A DNA stretch of 64,000 nt, from assembly GCA_963821095.1 (NCBI GenBank), contig CAWGCJ010000002.1, positions 124,001-188,000 of the forward strand, read 5' to 3'. The notes below the pieces were generated by a model. The model worked only from the letters and a program-made list of their open reading frames with translations, was not told the DNA's origin and did not search any database. Position 1 is the stretch's first letter, and each line of letters opens with the position of its first letter. A program made the position numbers and the translations under genes. This stretch comes from CAVPHV01 sp963821095. Lineage in GTDB: Bacteria; Actinomycetota; Acidimicrobiia; Spongiisociales; UBA5794. Below are positions 55,221 through 64,000 of the stretch, piece after piece.

Positions 55221-56471
55221 CTACAACGTGAGTTCGCACGACACGCGGGTTTCGCCGTTGACGCACGTGTCGGCGCCGTCGGCACCATCAAGATCATCGG
55301 TACCGGCGGCGCCGTCGAGGAAGTCGTTCCCGGCGCCACCAATCAAACGGTCATCGCCGTCACCGCCGTGTAGCCGGTCGGGTCCGGGGTGGCCCCAGAT
55401 CATGTCGTTTCCGCCGCGTCCATAGACCGCGTCCCTTCCGTCCCCAGCACGAAGCCAGTTCGCTGCCTCGTTCCCGATGATCAGGTCGTTGCCATTCCCT
55501 CCATGGGTGTCCTCGATACCCGCGATGCGGAAACGTTCCGACCACGGCCAGTGCTTCACCTTGGCGACGCCGCGTTCGAGGTCGATCAACATCGGTTCCT
55601 CGATCGAGCCTGAATCGAACCGGTCGTGAAGACCTGGACCGCCCTTGAGGATGATCTCGGCGCAGGAACGGTTCACTAGCAAGCCCGAGCCCTCGAAACG
55701 GTCGCGACCGTCATGGCCAAACAACCGGATCGTAACCCCAGGAAGCGAACACGGATAGGGAGGGATGCTCCCGAGGAAGAACAAGTCGTTCCCGTCCTGG
55801 CCGAACATCACCGAACTCCCCAGGAAATAGGCGGTGTACTGCCGAAGATCGAACCTGTCGGCGCCCGGACCTCCGTAGAACCTGTCGTCACCGCGGTCCG
55901 TCTCGAACCGGTCGTCGCCCGGGCCGCCCCGAAAGACATCGTCATCCTCACTGACGGTCTGGAGCGGCAAGTAGCTGAAGTCGTACAGCCGGTCGTGCCC
56001 TTCGCCGCCGAAGGCAACGTCGTTGTCGTCGCCAGCAAGGATCTCATCGTCGCCGGGCCCACCCACGAGAACATCGTCGCCTTCACCACCATCAAGGCGG
56101 ACATCATCCCCCGAACCACCCTTCAGGATGTCATCTCCGGGACCACCCTCGAGCCAATCCCGGCCATGGTTCCCCATGACGGTGTCGGCACCCTCACCAC
56201 CAAACAGCCGGTCACTGCCACCGTTGCCAACGATCTCGTCGCCGCCGGTACCCCCGCACACCACATCGTTACCGGCACCTGCCGAGATGACATCGTTGCC
56301 ACCCAACCCGACGATCACGTCCATCTCGTCGGTGCCGGTCAACTCGTCATCGCCCTCGGTGCCGGTGATCGTCGCTACCAGCCCGTCGCACTCATGCGCG
56401 ACAGCCGCCCCCACCGGGACCGACCCCGCCGCCACCAGCACCACCACCGCAATCAGCAACAAGGCTCGCAT
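55221..56471 (-). CDS. Secreted RTX-type calcium-binding repeat protein
   Basis: A 416-residue protein from ATG 56471 (MRALLLIAVVVLVAAGSVPV), with a signal peptide to about residue 25. The mature protein is almost entirely hemolysin-type nonapeptide repeats: TGTEGDDELTGTDEMDVIVG, GGTGGDEIVGNGGSDRLFGG and more at both ends, with an interrupted middle (residues about 190-310). No enzyme domain is seen. It is probably a structural or adhesive extracellular protein that folds on calcium. Confidence 0.85.
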   Translation of the reverse strand: MRALLLIAVVVLVAAGSVPVGAAVAHECDGLVATITGTEGDDELTGTDEMDVIVGLGGNDVISAGAGNDVVCGGTGGDEIVGNGGSDRLFGGEGADTVMGNHGRDWLEGGPGDDILKGGSGDDVRLDGGEGDDVLVGGPGDDEILAGDDNDVAFGGEGHDRLYDFSYLPLQTVSEDDDVFRGGPGDDRFETDRGDDRFYGGPGADRFDLRQYTAYFLGSSVMFGQDGNDLFFLGSIPPYPCSLPGVTIRLFGHDGRDRFEGSGLLVNRSCAEIILKGGPGLHDRFDSGSIEEPMLIDLERGVAKVKHWPWSERFRIAGIEDTHGGNGNDLIIGNEAANWLRAGDGRDAVYGRGGNDMIWGHPGPDRLHGGDGDDRLIGGAGNDFLDGAAGTDDLDGADGADTCVNGETRVSCELTL

Positions 56472-56762
56472 GAAGCGCCTCCAGATAGCGTGCAATCTCC
56501 CAGCAATGGTCGCGCTCCCCACCCGGGAGCGGAACCCCCTATTGCGAACCACACCGCACCCCGAAGCGCCCGACTGCCGACCGTGTGACACCGCGCAGAT
56601 GTGGAACCGGGCGGACGAACGCCTCGCCAACTGCGACGGTTGATACCTGCCGGTACCCGGATCCATGCCAGTAGCGGCAATGCTGTCACCGCTGCCCTGC
56701 CACTGCGGAGGCGTTCTCCCCTACTCAATCGTTCACCCGACCCCCAAAATCGGTAGTGAGGC

Positions 56763-57895
56763 GTGTCAACAGATGGCGTTAGGACCTTGGTCGTTGCGTT
56801 CTTTGCGATTCTGCTCGCATTGTGCGCCTGTAGCGACGACGACATAGACGCAGCCGCAACCACAACAACGGCCGCCGCTTCGACCCCAACGACGATCACG
56901 ACAGAGACACTGCAGACCTCTTCGACAGCTCCCACCACCAGCACGACGGCGCCGACGTTGCCACCGGGCGAGGAGGATCGGATCGCCGTAGCTGCGGAAC
57001 TCCTCGACAGGTGGACTCAGGGGTGGAACGATTCGGACCCCGACGCGGTCTTGTCCGTGTTCACCGACGACGCCCTCTACATCGAGTTCGACCCTGACGA
57101 GGAGGACAACCTCGTTCCCATGGAACACATGCGGAGCTATGTCATGGACCGTGGGGGGCTGGTCAAGAACGCTCGCCGCACCAGCGAATTGGCCTCCAGC
57201 GGAAACGGAACGTATGTCTGTGTTGTGGAGTTCAACCTAAGCGGAACCCACGTGGGCGCTGCCATCGAGATCGAACTCGAAGGAGACCTTGCCAAACGCA
57301 TCGCATGGCTCGGCGAAGGCTTCGAGGAAGTAGAGCGGGTGGTCTCGGACACGGTACCGAGCGGCTCGGTTGCCGGCATCGACCTCTACAACGCCAGCGC
57401 CGAGCAACTCGCCTTGGTCGAATGGGCGATCGCCCGGTTCGATACTGCTGGACTCGACCGCCCTCCTGTCAGCCACGTCACATTCCCCCCAACAATGCCG
57501 TGTGTGCCCGGCGTATCGGGCATGACGTTCTGCGGCACGGATACGTGCAGCATCGACATCTGCACCGGGCCCGAGGCGTTCACCGAGACCACCGCTTTCC
57601 CACTCGACGCTCGCCGCACCATCCTCCATGAACTCGGCCACGCCTGGAACGCCACCTTCGTCGATGAAGCAACTCGACAAGCGTTCCTCGCCCTGCGCAA
57701 CCTCAACCAGTGGAACGGCGACGTGTGGCAAGACAGCGGGAACGAGCAAGCCGCCGAAATCCTGATGTGGGGCCTCATAAGGACCCCCTCGCCCACCGCA
57801 TCCCCGCCACGTCATGCACCGAACTCCACCAAGCCTTCAAGCTACTCACCGGCACCCCCGCCACCCTGCGACAAACCGACTGCACCGACCCCTGA
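56763..57895 (+). pseudogene. Lipoprotein with SnoaL-like and metalloprotease-like domains, C-terminal frameshift
   Basis: GTG 56763 opens a lipoprotein signal (VVAFFAILLALCACSDDD) and a Thr-rich linker. Residues about 80-200 form a SnoaL-like domain (LLDRWTQGWNDSDPDAVLSV). The C-terminal part has ILHELGHAWNATF (HExxH) and DEATRQAFLALRNLNQWNG. Near 57779 one base is missing, so the true end KDPLAHRIPATSCTELHQAF to DCTDP lies in another frame, stopping at 57895. Only the last 45 residues are lost, so activity may remain. A relic of a related gene is at 9378. Confidence 0.7.
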
Positions 57896-58309
57896 TTCGC
57901 AGCACCGCTATCCACGCAACCTGTCGGATTGTCACCCACACCCGTGCCGGCTCGGCCCTCTTGGAGGGTGAGGTTGGTTCCGGGCCTAGTTGTGGCCTCA
58001 GCGATACTTCTCCAACAACTACAGGGATCGGCCTTCCGAGCCGCTCACGGCAGGCGCAGACCCGGCATCCGGCGAATCCAGGCCCGTAATCTGCTGGGGC
58101 ACAGGACCCGTACCGTCAAGGGGGACCCAGAAGCGTGGAGGCAATCGACTCCCCGGACCCCGCAACGACCTCCACGACCTAGCCTCGAAGCATCCCGGCC
58201 CGTCGCGATGTCGCCCACGCCATGAGCAGACCTTCCCCAAGCTGCTGGGACGTGCCTCACCTTCCGCCAGACGTCAGAAACCCCCGCCTGAGCGAGGGTT
58301 CCGGTCTGG
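57896..58309. other. Gene-free flank left of island 3
   Basis: About 410 bp without a convincing gene. At its right edge a CCCCCGCCTGAGCGAGGG hairpin (58281-58298) precedes the tRNA fragment, as at the other att copies. Confidence 0.45.
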
Positions 58310-58359
58310 TGGGCGCTGGCAGGATTGAACTGCCGACCTCTTGCGCGTCAAGGAAGATC
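58310..58359 (-). repeat. Displaced tRNA-Val(GAC) 3' fragment, left end of island 3
   Basis: The 3' half of a tRNA-Val with anticodon GAC (loop TTGACGC) in reverse orientation; only one base differs over 50 from the copy at 62814. The intact gene must lie outside the window to the right. A terminator hairpin stands to its left. Confidence 0.75.
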
Positions 58360-58459
58360 TGGCCGCTTCGCCCACCCGGCAGTAGTCGCTCAGCGAACCG
58401 TTGCCCCGGCCCTTTCATGCTCACGCCATCTCATCGTTTCTCGCCATTTCTCACCCTTG

Positions 58460-58481
58460 TGTGGGGTTGGTGTGGGGTTGG
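58460..58481 (+). repeat. Arm-site doublet, island 3 left end
   Basis: TGTGGGGTTGG twice in direct tandem (58460-58470, 58471-58481), starting 150 bp from the discriminator base at 58310. Confidence 0.7.
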
Positions 58482-58733
58482 CGGACCGCCCAGCGACACC
58501 CCTTCCATGAGCGCGTCGCAACACCCGGCAGCGGTCCGGCACCCGGGGCGAGGTGGGCGATTTCTGTGCCGGAACCCACGTTGGCGCGCTTCCCGCTTCT
58601 CGTCAATAGAGGCTTTCACAACGTCCTCCCGCGGGGGCAGCTCTGCGGGGAAGCTGGTTCTCCCACCGTATGCCAGACATGTGACAGCCGCGTCGCCTGC
58701 GGAACGTGTCAAGGGGAATGAGACAGGGGTTGC

Positions 58734-59741
58734 TCAGATGGCGATGGGTTCCTTCTCGGGCCGGTTGATCCAGGTGGCTTGGGGCACTGTGGGTGCTTGG
58801 GGTGGTTTTCGGAAGCGGTCGGGTCGGTTGGCGTAGGCGGCGTTGAGCACTCCTTGGCGTTTCTGGCGGATGATGTCGTCGAGGCCGTAGTGGACGTTGG
58901 CTGGGGTGTTGAGGCCGATACCGGAGTGGCGGTGTTCGTTGTTGTAGTACTCGAAGAAGGTTTCGCAGAATGATCGAGCCGCGGCGATGTTGGCGAACCG
59001 TTTGGGGAAGGTGGGTGAGTATTTCAGGGTCTTGAACTGCGCTTCGGAGTAGGGGTTGTCGTTGGACTGGTGTGGTCTGGAATGGCTTTGGAGCACGCCG
59101 AGGTCGGCGAGGAGTTGACTGACGGTGCGTGACGTCATCGAGCTGCCTCGATCGGCGTGGAGTGTCAACTGGTCGTGGTCGATGTCGTTGGTGTAGATGG
59201 CGTCGGCGATGAGTTGTTCGGCGAGCTTGGCGGATTCTGTGGGGGCGACGAGCCACCCCACTACGTACCGGGAGTAGATGTCGAGGATCGTGTAGAGATG
59301 GAACCAGGTCCATTTGTAGGGGCCGGCGAGTTTGGTGATGTCCCAGCTCCAGACTTCGTTGGGGCCAACCGCGACCAGTTCGGGTTTGATCAGCGCCGGG
59401 CGGCGAGCCTGGGCTCGACGTTCCCTGACCTGGTGACGTTGGCGCAGCAGGCGATACATGGTCGAGACCGACGCCAGGTAGGTGCCTTCGTCCAACAGGG
59501 TGGCCCATATCTGGGCCGGTGCCTTGTCGCAGAACCGTTCTTCGTTCAGGGTCTCGATCACGGTTTCAGCTTCGGTAGCTGTCAGGGCCCGAGGCGAGCG
59601 TCGTGGTATCGCAGGTCCATACCGGGGTCCCTGCCGTTGCCGGTAGTGGCTGGCACGAGATCGTCCGAGGGCTTCACAGGCTCGTTTACGCCCAACGATG
59701 GGAGCGAGTTCGTCGACTGCGGCGTCCAAAATGGCGGTCAC
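58734..59741 (-). CDS. IS3 transposase OrfB (integrase catalytic domain)
   Basis: A 335-residue protein MTAILDAAVDELAPIVGRKR with an HTH-like N-terminus (KRACEALGRSRASHYRQRQG) and an rve domain. The DDE triad is visible: Asp in VWSWDITKLAG, Asp in TLHADRGSSMTS and Glu in NPYSEAQFKTLKYS. The final part is FFEYYNNEHRHSGIGLNTPA. It overlaps the OrfA stop by ATGA, so it is made by coupled restart rather than by the -1 frameshift usual in IS3. It appears intact. Confidence 0.92.
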   Translation of the reverse strand: MTAILDAAVDELAPIVGRKRACEALGRSRASHYRQRQGPRYGPAIPRRSPRALTATEAETVIETLNEERFCDKAPAQIWATLLDEGTYLASVSTMYRLLRQRHQVRERRAQARRPALIKPELVAVGPNEVWSWDITKLAGPYKWTWFHLYTILDIYSRYVVGWLVAPTESAKLAEQLIADAIYTNDIDHDQLTLHADRGSSMTSRTVSQLLADLGVLQSHSRPHQSNDNPYSEAQFKTLKYSPTFPKRFANIAAARSFCETFFEYYNNEHRHSGIGLNTPANVHYGLDDIIRQKRQGVLNAAYANRPDRFRKPPQAPTVPQATWINRPEKEPIAI

Positions 59742-60178
59742 GATTCGTCGGTGTCCGCGCTCTTTGAGATCTCCTCCAAGAGCGCGTGCACTTTTCCCTG
59801 GACCGTGATCACCGCCTCGGCCTGGGCCAGTTTGGTCTTCAGTCGCTCGTTCTCAGCCCGCAGCTTGGCCACCTCCGAACGGCTCGGCCCACCCCGACCA
59901 CCGTCGCTCCGCCCGAGAGCGGCTTTCAACAGGCCCTGGCGATGTTGCCGCCGCCAGTCGGTGATCAAACTCGAGTAGAGGCCTTCCCTGCGCAAGATGG
60001 CGCCCTTCTCGCCGGTCTCGGATGCCCTGTCGTACTCGGCGAGGATCGACAACTTGTATTCCGGACTGAACGACCGGCGCACCGGATTCCTCAACGGCCT
60101 CCCACTCCCATCACTGGCAACAGCATCATCCATATGCCAAGTATCGGCCCTATAGATCGCTGCCCGCTTGTTTCCCAC
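59738..60178 (-). CDS. IS3 transposase OrfA
   Basis: A 146-residue protein with the helix-turn-helix region RSFSPEYKLSILAEYDRASE to GLYSSLITDWRRQHRQGLLK and a leucine-zipper-type coiled coil (AKLRAENERLKTKLAQAEAV) that drives multimerisation in IS3 proteins. It precedes and overlaps OrfB. Confidence 0.88.
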   Translation of the reverse strand: MGNKRAAIYRADTWHMDDAVASDGSGRPLRNPVRRSFSPEYKLSILAEYDRASETGEKGAILRREGLYSSLITDWRRQHRQGLLKAALGRSDGGRGGPSRSEVAKLRAENERLKTKLAQAEAVITVQGKVHALLEEISKSADTDES

Positions 60179-60228
60179 AACGGTTCACCTCTTCCACCGC
60201 CCTCACCACTCACAACACAAACCAGAAA

Positions 60229-60411
60229 GTGTCTCACCCATCATGGACACGGAGGGCTGCACTCCTCGGGGTCATCGTTGCGCTGTTCGTATCTGCCTGC
60301 AGCGCAACGACCACAGAGGAACCTGCGCCGATCGATGCCGGAACGCTCGTCGCCGACGGCAGCTACACGACCGACGGCGGGGTGCTGGAGATGCACGCCG
60401 ACGGAGGCTGA
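60229..60411 (+). CDS. Small lipoprotein, possibly IS-disrupted
   Basis: A 60-residue frame from GTG 60229 (MSHPSWTRRAALLGVIVALF) with lipobox VSACSATT, then a short acidic tail (APIDAGTLVADGSYTTDGGV). The start lies inside the IS3 terminal repeat, so the original 5' region may have been displaced by the insertion. Function unknown. Confidence 0.4.
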   Translation: MSHPSWTRRAALLGVIVALFVSACSATTTEEPAPIDAGTLVADGSYTTDGGVLEMHADGG

Positions 60412-60438
60412 CCAGGGCGAGCGCCGGCCGGTTGAGGT

Positions 60439-62013
60439 CTAGTGCCACACTGCGCTGGGGCGCCCGATGAACCGGGTCACCGGACACGATCCCAGCCGCT
60501 GCAAGAGGTCCGGCCGACTCGCGTCGTATCCGGTCCAGCACGGAACTCGAAGCAGAAGCCGTGGGCTCTCCCCTGCCTGGAACGGGATCGTTGCATCTGG
60601 AAGCCGCCACCACGCCGGGAGGTCTTCGAGGAACACCGTCGACGGGTGGTTGACAAACGCCCGGAACCCCCGGATCGGATCGCCGGTCAGTCCGTCGCTG
60701 CTCCCGTAGAACATATCGCTCGTGTCGAACGCCTCGCAATCGCCGACGTTGAAGCATGGGAGTGGCACCCAGTAGCGGTCCTCGTCCATGTTCGACCACG
60801 TCATTGCGTACGCGATCTCGTCGGCGAGCCCGGCCGCGGTGAGCGGTCGCACAACGGCCTCGATGAACCAGTTGCCGTCGGAGATCGTCGAGAGGCCCGA
60901 CGCGGGGCCGAACTCACCGATCGCCACGACTTCGCGGTCCTCGGGGGCCAGCGAGGCGTTGAACGATGTCACTGCAGAGGCATCGGCAACCAGTTGGCGG
61001 GAGAACGCCGCCGGTGTCGATTCGTAGACGTCGAACGCGATGATGTCGACATAGTCCGCAGTCGATTCCTCGTCGAGCTCGGCGTTGGGATAGAACCCCT
61101 CCCACCCGTGTGCCGCTGTCGGCCGGTCCGGTGACCAGGCGAACAGCAGGCCATGGACGTCGAGCTCCTCCGAACCGACCACGTAGTCGAACGTCTGACG
61201 CCACAGCGATCGGAATGCCGACGCCGCCGAACCTTCGCATACGCCCGGCACGCTGCGGTAGTACGCCGCGCTCCACCAATGCTGGATGCGCAACATCTCG
61301 TGGAATGGTCGGAACACCATGGCGACGCGACCGGCGCGCTCGTCGACACCGTCGGCATCTGGATCACGCCATCGGTCGTTGACGAGCCTGAAGAACTCGG
61401 CGGCCTCCGCGAGCTCGCCTTGCCACTGGGCGACGGCCCCGGCCGCCTCCGTCGGTGGGTTCGACCAGTCCGTCGAGAGCAGGCACAGGGCATTGGCCGT
61501 GATGTCCTTGTGGCCCGCGCCGGTCGCCGGATTGTCGGCGGGGAAGTGGATGGTGACGACGCCACCCGACTTGTACGCCTCGACGATCCGATCCGCGTAC
61601 GCCACGCGGTCGTCAGCGGTCAGCTTCAGCGCCGTCCGCAGATTGAAGCCGTACACCGCCGGGCGCCGCGAATCGACCCCGGGGAGCAGTGTGGTCGCCA
61701 GCTCGATGTCGGAGACGAACCCGTCGAAGCCACCGATCTGGATTCGCAGCCCCCGCCAATCCATCACGGCGTCGTCGACGGCGCGGTAGCGCTTCGAGTC
61801 CCAATTGGCGTGCTGCTGTCCAAAGAGGAACCCGTTGAGCAGGCCTGGTTGCTGAGTGGAGGTGAGATTGCGATGCAACGCCGTTGCGGGGCCGCCGGCG
61901 AGAGGATCGGCGGGAGTGGTGCTCCCAGCGGCGCCGGCCGATGCCGGTGCGGTCATCTGCAGCCCAGCGACGGCCATCGCCGCGATCGTCATCATGGCGA
62001 CTCGGCGCTGCAT
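60439..62013 (-). CDS. Secreted GH26 glycoside hydrolase (beta-mannanase-like)
   Basis: A 524-residue protein from ATG 62013, with AGGGGGTGAAG upstream, preferred over an ATG nine codons earlier. The signal peptide is VAMMTIAAMAVAGLQMTAPA. GH26 features are GLLNGFLFGQQHANWDSKRY, GGVVTIHFPADN, MVFRPFHEM (acid/base Glu near 239) and EVVAIGEFGP (nucleophile Glu near 367). Members cleave beta-mannan or mixed-linkage glucan outside the cell. It lies between the tRNA-Val(GAC) ends in island 3. Confidence 0.85.
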   Translation of the reverse strand: MQRRVAMMTIAAMAVAGLQMTAPASAGAAGSTTPADPLAGGPATALHRNLTSTQQPGLLNGFLFGQQHANWDSKRYRAVDDAVMDWRGLRIQIGGFDGFVSDIELATTLLPGVDSRRPAVYGFNLRTALKLTADDRVAYADRIVEAYKSGGVVTIHFPADNPATGAGHKDITANALCLLSTDWSNPPTEAAGAVAQWQGELAEAAEFFRLVNDRWRDPDADGVDERAGRVAMVFRPFHEMLRIQHWWSAAYYRSVPGVCEGSAASAFRSLWRQTFDYVVGSEELDVHGLLFAWSPDRPTAAHGWEGFYPNAELDEESTADYVDIIAFDVYESTPAAFSRQLVADASAVTSFNASLAPEDREVVAIGEFGPASGLSTISDGNWFIEAVVRPLTAAGLADEIAYAMTWSNMDEDRYWVPLPCFNVGDCEAFDTSDMFYGSSDGLTGDPIRGFRAFVNHPSTVFLEDLPAWWRLPDATIPFQAGESPRLLLRVPCWTGYDASRPDLLQRLGSCPVTRFIGRPSAVWH

Positions 62014-62109
62014 CTTCACCCCCTGGTAGGTCTCGCCCATAGAACGCTCCGGTCCCGGTCCCGGTCCCGAGTTCCGGCTTCCGGGTTCCCCGCACCTCGT
62101 TGATGATGG

Positions 62110-62790
62110 TATCAGCCGGTTGGTGGGTCCTTCTCGACCTTGCGGCCGGCGCTCACCCTGATACTCGATGGTTCAGCCCGGGATCGGCGCGTGAGTTTTC
62201 GGCGGCGCGACCGATTCGCTCGGCCATCTGCCGAAAGATCAACACCGAGGAGCGACACAGTGCAGTGCAGTACGAGTGGGTCGAGCCGAAACGGATCCTC
62301 CCTACGGAACCATCCCGAGTGCAACGAACGCCGAGGACAGGACCGCATCGTTGAGAACCCGAAACTGCTCGGCTACGTGCGGGTTTGTGATCCCGCCTAT
62401 CACTTGAAGGACAACAAGTCCTACATCGGTCTCGCCGAACACGGCCTGGCCGACAACTTCACTTCCTTTCACCCCCGCCAAACCCACCTGCACGATGGGC
62501 GTGCCGCACCCTCCCCAGCTCGGCGTGGAACTCGACCATGGCCTGGCCCCGCTCCCCCGCTGTGGCCCCGATGGGCCGCCCGCAGCCCGAACCGCGGCCC
62601 GGACGGTCACGGCACAATTGCCGGTCACCAAGTCGGCGAGCTTCCCCTCGATCCGATCGAACCGGGCGGACGACGCCACTAGGCACTACGTCCGACACCA
62701 TCGGACAACACCGCTCTCCCCGCTCGCGCTCACCACGCAGATCCTCGACACTCTTCAACCTGACGAGCGTGCTGCAACACGATAGACACC
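62110..62790. pseudogene. Degraded gene fragments left of island 4
   Basis: One rightward frame reads NPKLLGYVRVCDPAYHLKDN, then IGLAEHGLADNFTSFHPR, which looks like real protein. The continuation DATRHYVRHHRTTPLSPLAL lies in another frame. The pieces suggest a shifted, truncated gene. I do not recognise the family, and no integrase remnant is evident at this end. Confidence 0.3.
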
Positions 62791-64000
62791 CCCGCCTGAG
62801 CAGGGGTTCCTGGTGGGCGCTGGCAGGATTGAACTGCCGACCTCTTCCGCGTCAAGGAAGATCACGCGTCTTCGCTTCCCCTGGTCACAGACACGAATGG
62901 ACCGATCACCTGGCGTTTCTTCGCTCACTGCTTCGCGCTCACTTGCGCCATTTGGCCTCATTCCGCGCACCAAACGCGCACCAAGCGTCGCTAGGTCGTT
63001 GGACCGGTACCCACCCACTAGTTGCCGCCCCACTGCCGCTCCGCATCCGGCAAATCGAGACCCTCGGTTGCCTGTGGCTCCTCTCGGGATTCTGCCGGCT
63101 TCTGCATGAAGCTTCGGGGGCGCTGGCGTCCACTTCCGTACCTTCTGCAGCACCTCACCATAGAAGTCGACCACCTCGTCCAGCGTCTCGGCCACGAACG
63201 AGCCCCTCCCCTTCCCTCTCTTGTCGCCCATATCTCGACTCAAGGCGAGGTCGAATGATTGCGGCTCCCGCCCCGAGTCGTCAGGTAGGAGGAGGTCTTG
63301 TGGACGCTCTCGGGCAGCGTCAATCATGAGGGAAGTCGTAGCTCGGGTCCGTGGGAAGTGAACGGTGATCCGCAGATCAGACGGCACGTCGCGCAGTTGC
63401 CGCAGCAGCCAGTTGATGCGGGTCTTGGCTCTCCCCTCTTTGGGCGCACCCACCCTAGAACTCGTCGTGACGAGCCTCGCCGCCAGATTGGCCTCGACCT
63501 CAATCGAGCTAACAGCGTCCGGCACCCTGATCGCCGCAGAGAGCGTCCCGTGGTCGCCCAGACTCGAGGCGTACTCTTTCAGCCTGGAGCTGCGTGTCGA
63601 CGATCTGGCGTATGACGGCGAGACGTCCCGCCCGAGCCGTTGCCTGAGGTGGAGTGCCATGTACTCAACAAACTGCTCCCAATCCTCGGCCACTTCCTGC
63701 ACACCTGCATCCGAAGGTCGCAATGTGCCCTGTCGAGCCGCCCGGCGAACGCCCACCCATTCGCCACCCATACCCTCAAAGCCTCCAGCGCCCGACCTTG
63801 GATCATCGAGATAGGCGATCAGGTCGTTGAGGATGAAGGCCTGTTCAAAGTCCTGAACGCCGCGATATTCGCTCTCGGTCACGGCGTCGGTCATGATGCG
63901 GAACCAGGATGCGTGACCTAGCCGGACTCGCCGCAGCCTGCGTTTGTCGACCCTCACAGGGGACTCGTTCTCACCAGACACGATCTCGTTGGAGACAGTT
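62755..64000 (-). CDS. Unrecognised island-4 protein, read through the attachment site
   Basis: A leftward frame is open at the window edge; GTG 63981 (MSGENESPVRVDKRRLRRVR) may be the start or the gene may begin outside. Residues about 30-290 look genuine (YRGVQDFEQAFILNDLIAYL, EDWEQFVEYMALHLRQRLGR, KEGRAKTRINWLLRQLRDVP, VAETLDEVVDFYGEVLQKVR). After that the frame passes through the arm-site doublet and the tRNA fragment (VGSSILPAPTRNP) and stops at 62755, so its natural 3' end is probably lost or read through. No domain is recognised. Confidence 0.5.
   Translation of the reverse strand, partial: TVSNEIVSGENESPVRVDKRRLRRVRLGHASWFRIMTDAVTESEYRGVQDFEQAFILNDLIAYLDDPRSGAGGFEGMGGEWVGVRRAARQGTLRPSDAGVQEVAEDWEQFVEYMALHLRQRLGRDVSPSYARSSTRSSRLKEYASSLGDHGTLSAAIRVPDAVSSIEVEANLAARLVTTSSRVGAPKEGRAKTRINWLLRQLRDVPSDLRITVHFPRTRATTSLMIDAARERPQDLLLPDDSGREPQSFDLALSRDMGDKRGKGRGSFVAETLDEVVDFYGEVLQKVRKWTPAPPKLHAEAGRIPRGATGNRGSRFAGCGAAVGRQLVGGYRSNDLATLGARLVRGMRPNGASEREAVSEETPGDRSIRVCDQGKRRRVIFLDAEEVGSSILPAPTRNPCSGGGVYRVAARSSG
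62814..62863 (-). repeat. Displaced tRNA-Val(GAC) 3' fragment, left end of island 4
   Basis: Matches the fragment at 58310 except for one base. The anticodon stem CTTCC-TTGACGC-GGAAG is intact here. It is preceded by the CCCCCGCCTGAGCAGGGG hairpin (62789-62806). Confidence 0.8.
62964..62984 (+). repeat. Arm-site doublet, island 4 left end
   Basis: CGCGCACCAA at 62964-62973 and 62975-62984 (11-bp period), starting 150 bp from the discriminator base at 62814. Confidence 0.7.

Larger units (their letters stand above)
58719..60236 (-). mobile_element. IS3-family insertion sequence
   Basis: An element of about 1.5 kb with short terminal inverted repeats starting TGAGACA at 58719 and, reversed, at 60230-60236. 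It contains two overlapping transposase frames. No target duplication is obvious. Confidence 0.75.

Overview
The window is high-GC DNA with actinobacterial features: frequent GTG/TTG starts, a DivIVA-type coiled-coil protein, a FadD15-type acyl-CoA ligase, IS481/IS3 remnants, RTX-repeat secreted proteins and a 13E12-type DUF222/HNH relic. The style is closest to aquatic Acidimicrobiia (Ilumatobacter-like), but that placement is inference. There is no rRNA operon, one intact tRNA, and no CRISPR array or phage structural gene.

Layout. (1) 1-9069, backbone: a secreted beta-helix protein, a membrane-anchored serine hydrolase, a DUF1254/DUF1214 protein, a Kef-type antiporter and an SLC12-like cation-chloride cotransporter. 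(2) 9132-14952, integrative island 1: left end is a displaced tRNA-Val 3' fragment. It holds a metalloprotease relic, a membrane protein with a nonsense codon, arylsulfatase 1, a methyltransferase and a HAD phosphatase, and ends in a SulP sulfate-permease fragment fused to an integrase C-terminus. (3) 14953-36631, island 2: starts at a second tRNA-Val 3' fragment and ends at a complete integrase beside the intact tRNA-Val(CAC) at 36632-36703. It carries a Doc toxin-antitoxin pair, DUF389, arylsulfatase 2 with an anaerobic-type sulfatase maturase (anSME) ending in a SEC-C motif, a two-component system, a run of membrane proteins (two UPF0104, MFS, CLC) and arylsulfatase 3. Many of its genes carry single-base indels. 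(4) 36704-57895, backbone: lipoprotein, zincin, PlsB-like acyltransferase, DivIVA, NfuA-like protein, FadD, MalQ, a secreted subtilase with RTX repeats, UPF0104, a cNMP-binding protein, a second RTX protein and a lipoprotein with a HELGH motif. (5) 58310-64000: two displaced tRNA-Val(GAC) 3' fragments mark left ends of further islands. Between them lie an IS3 element, a small lipoprotein and a secreted GH26 mannanase; an unrecognised gene runs off the right edge.

The main observation is a fixed geometry at the island ends. At five of six tRNA-3'-fragment left ends, two copies of a short motif with an 11-bp period begin 150 and 161 bp inside the discriminator base (the sixth keeps only the +161 unit). 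At the two integrase ends, units begin 92 and 81 bp inside. The motif differs between elements but matches between the two ends of each island: CGCGTCCT for island 2 and TGTGCAC for island 1. These look like integrase arm-type sites. They delimit two islands stacked on the same tRNA gene, both carrying the same family of CTAGR-type arylsulfatases without signal peptides.

Working together, the sulfatases would hydrolyse sulfate esters in the cytoplasm after activation of the CTAGR cysteine to formylglycine by the anSME. The adjacent permeases may move substrates or products. The substrate cannot be read from sequence.
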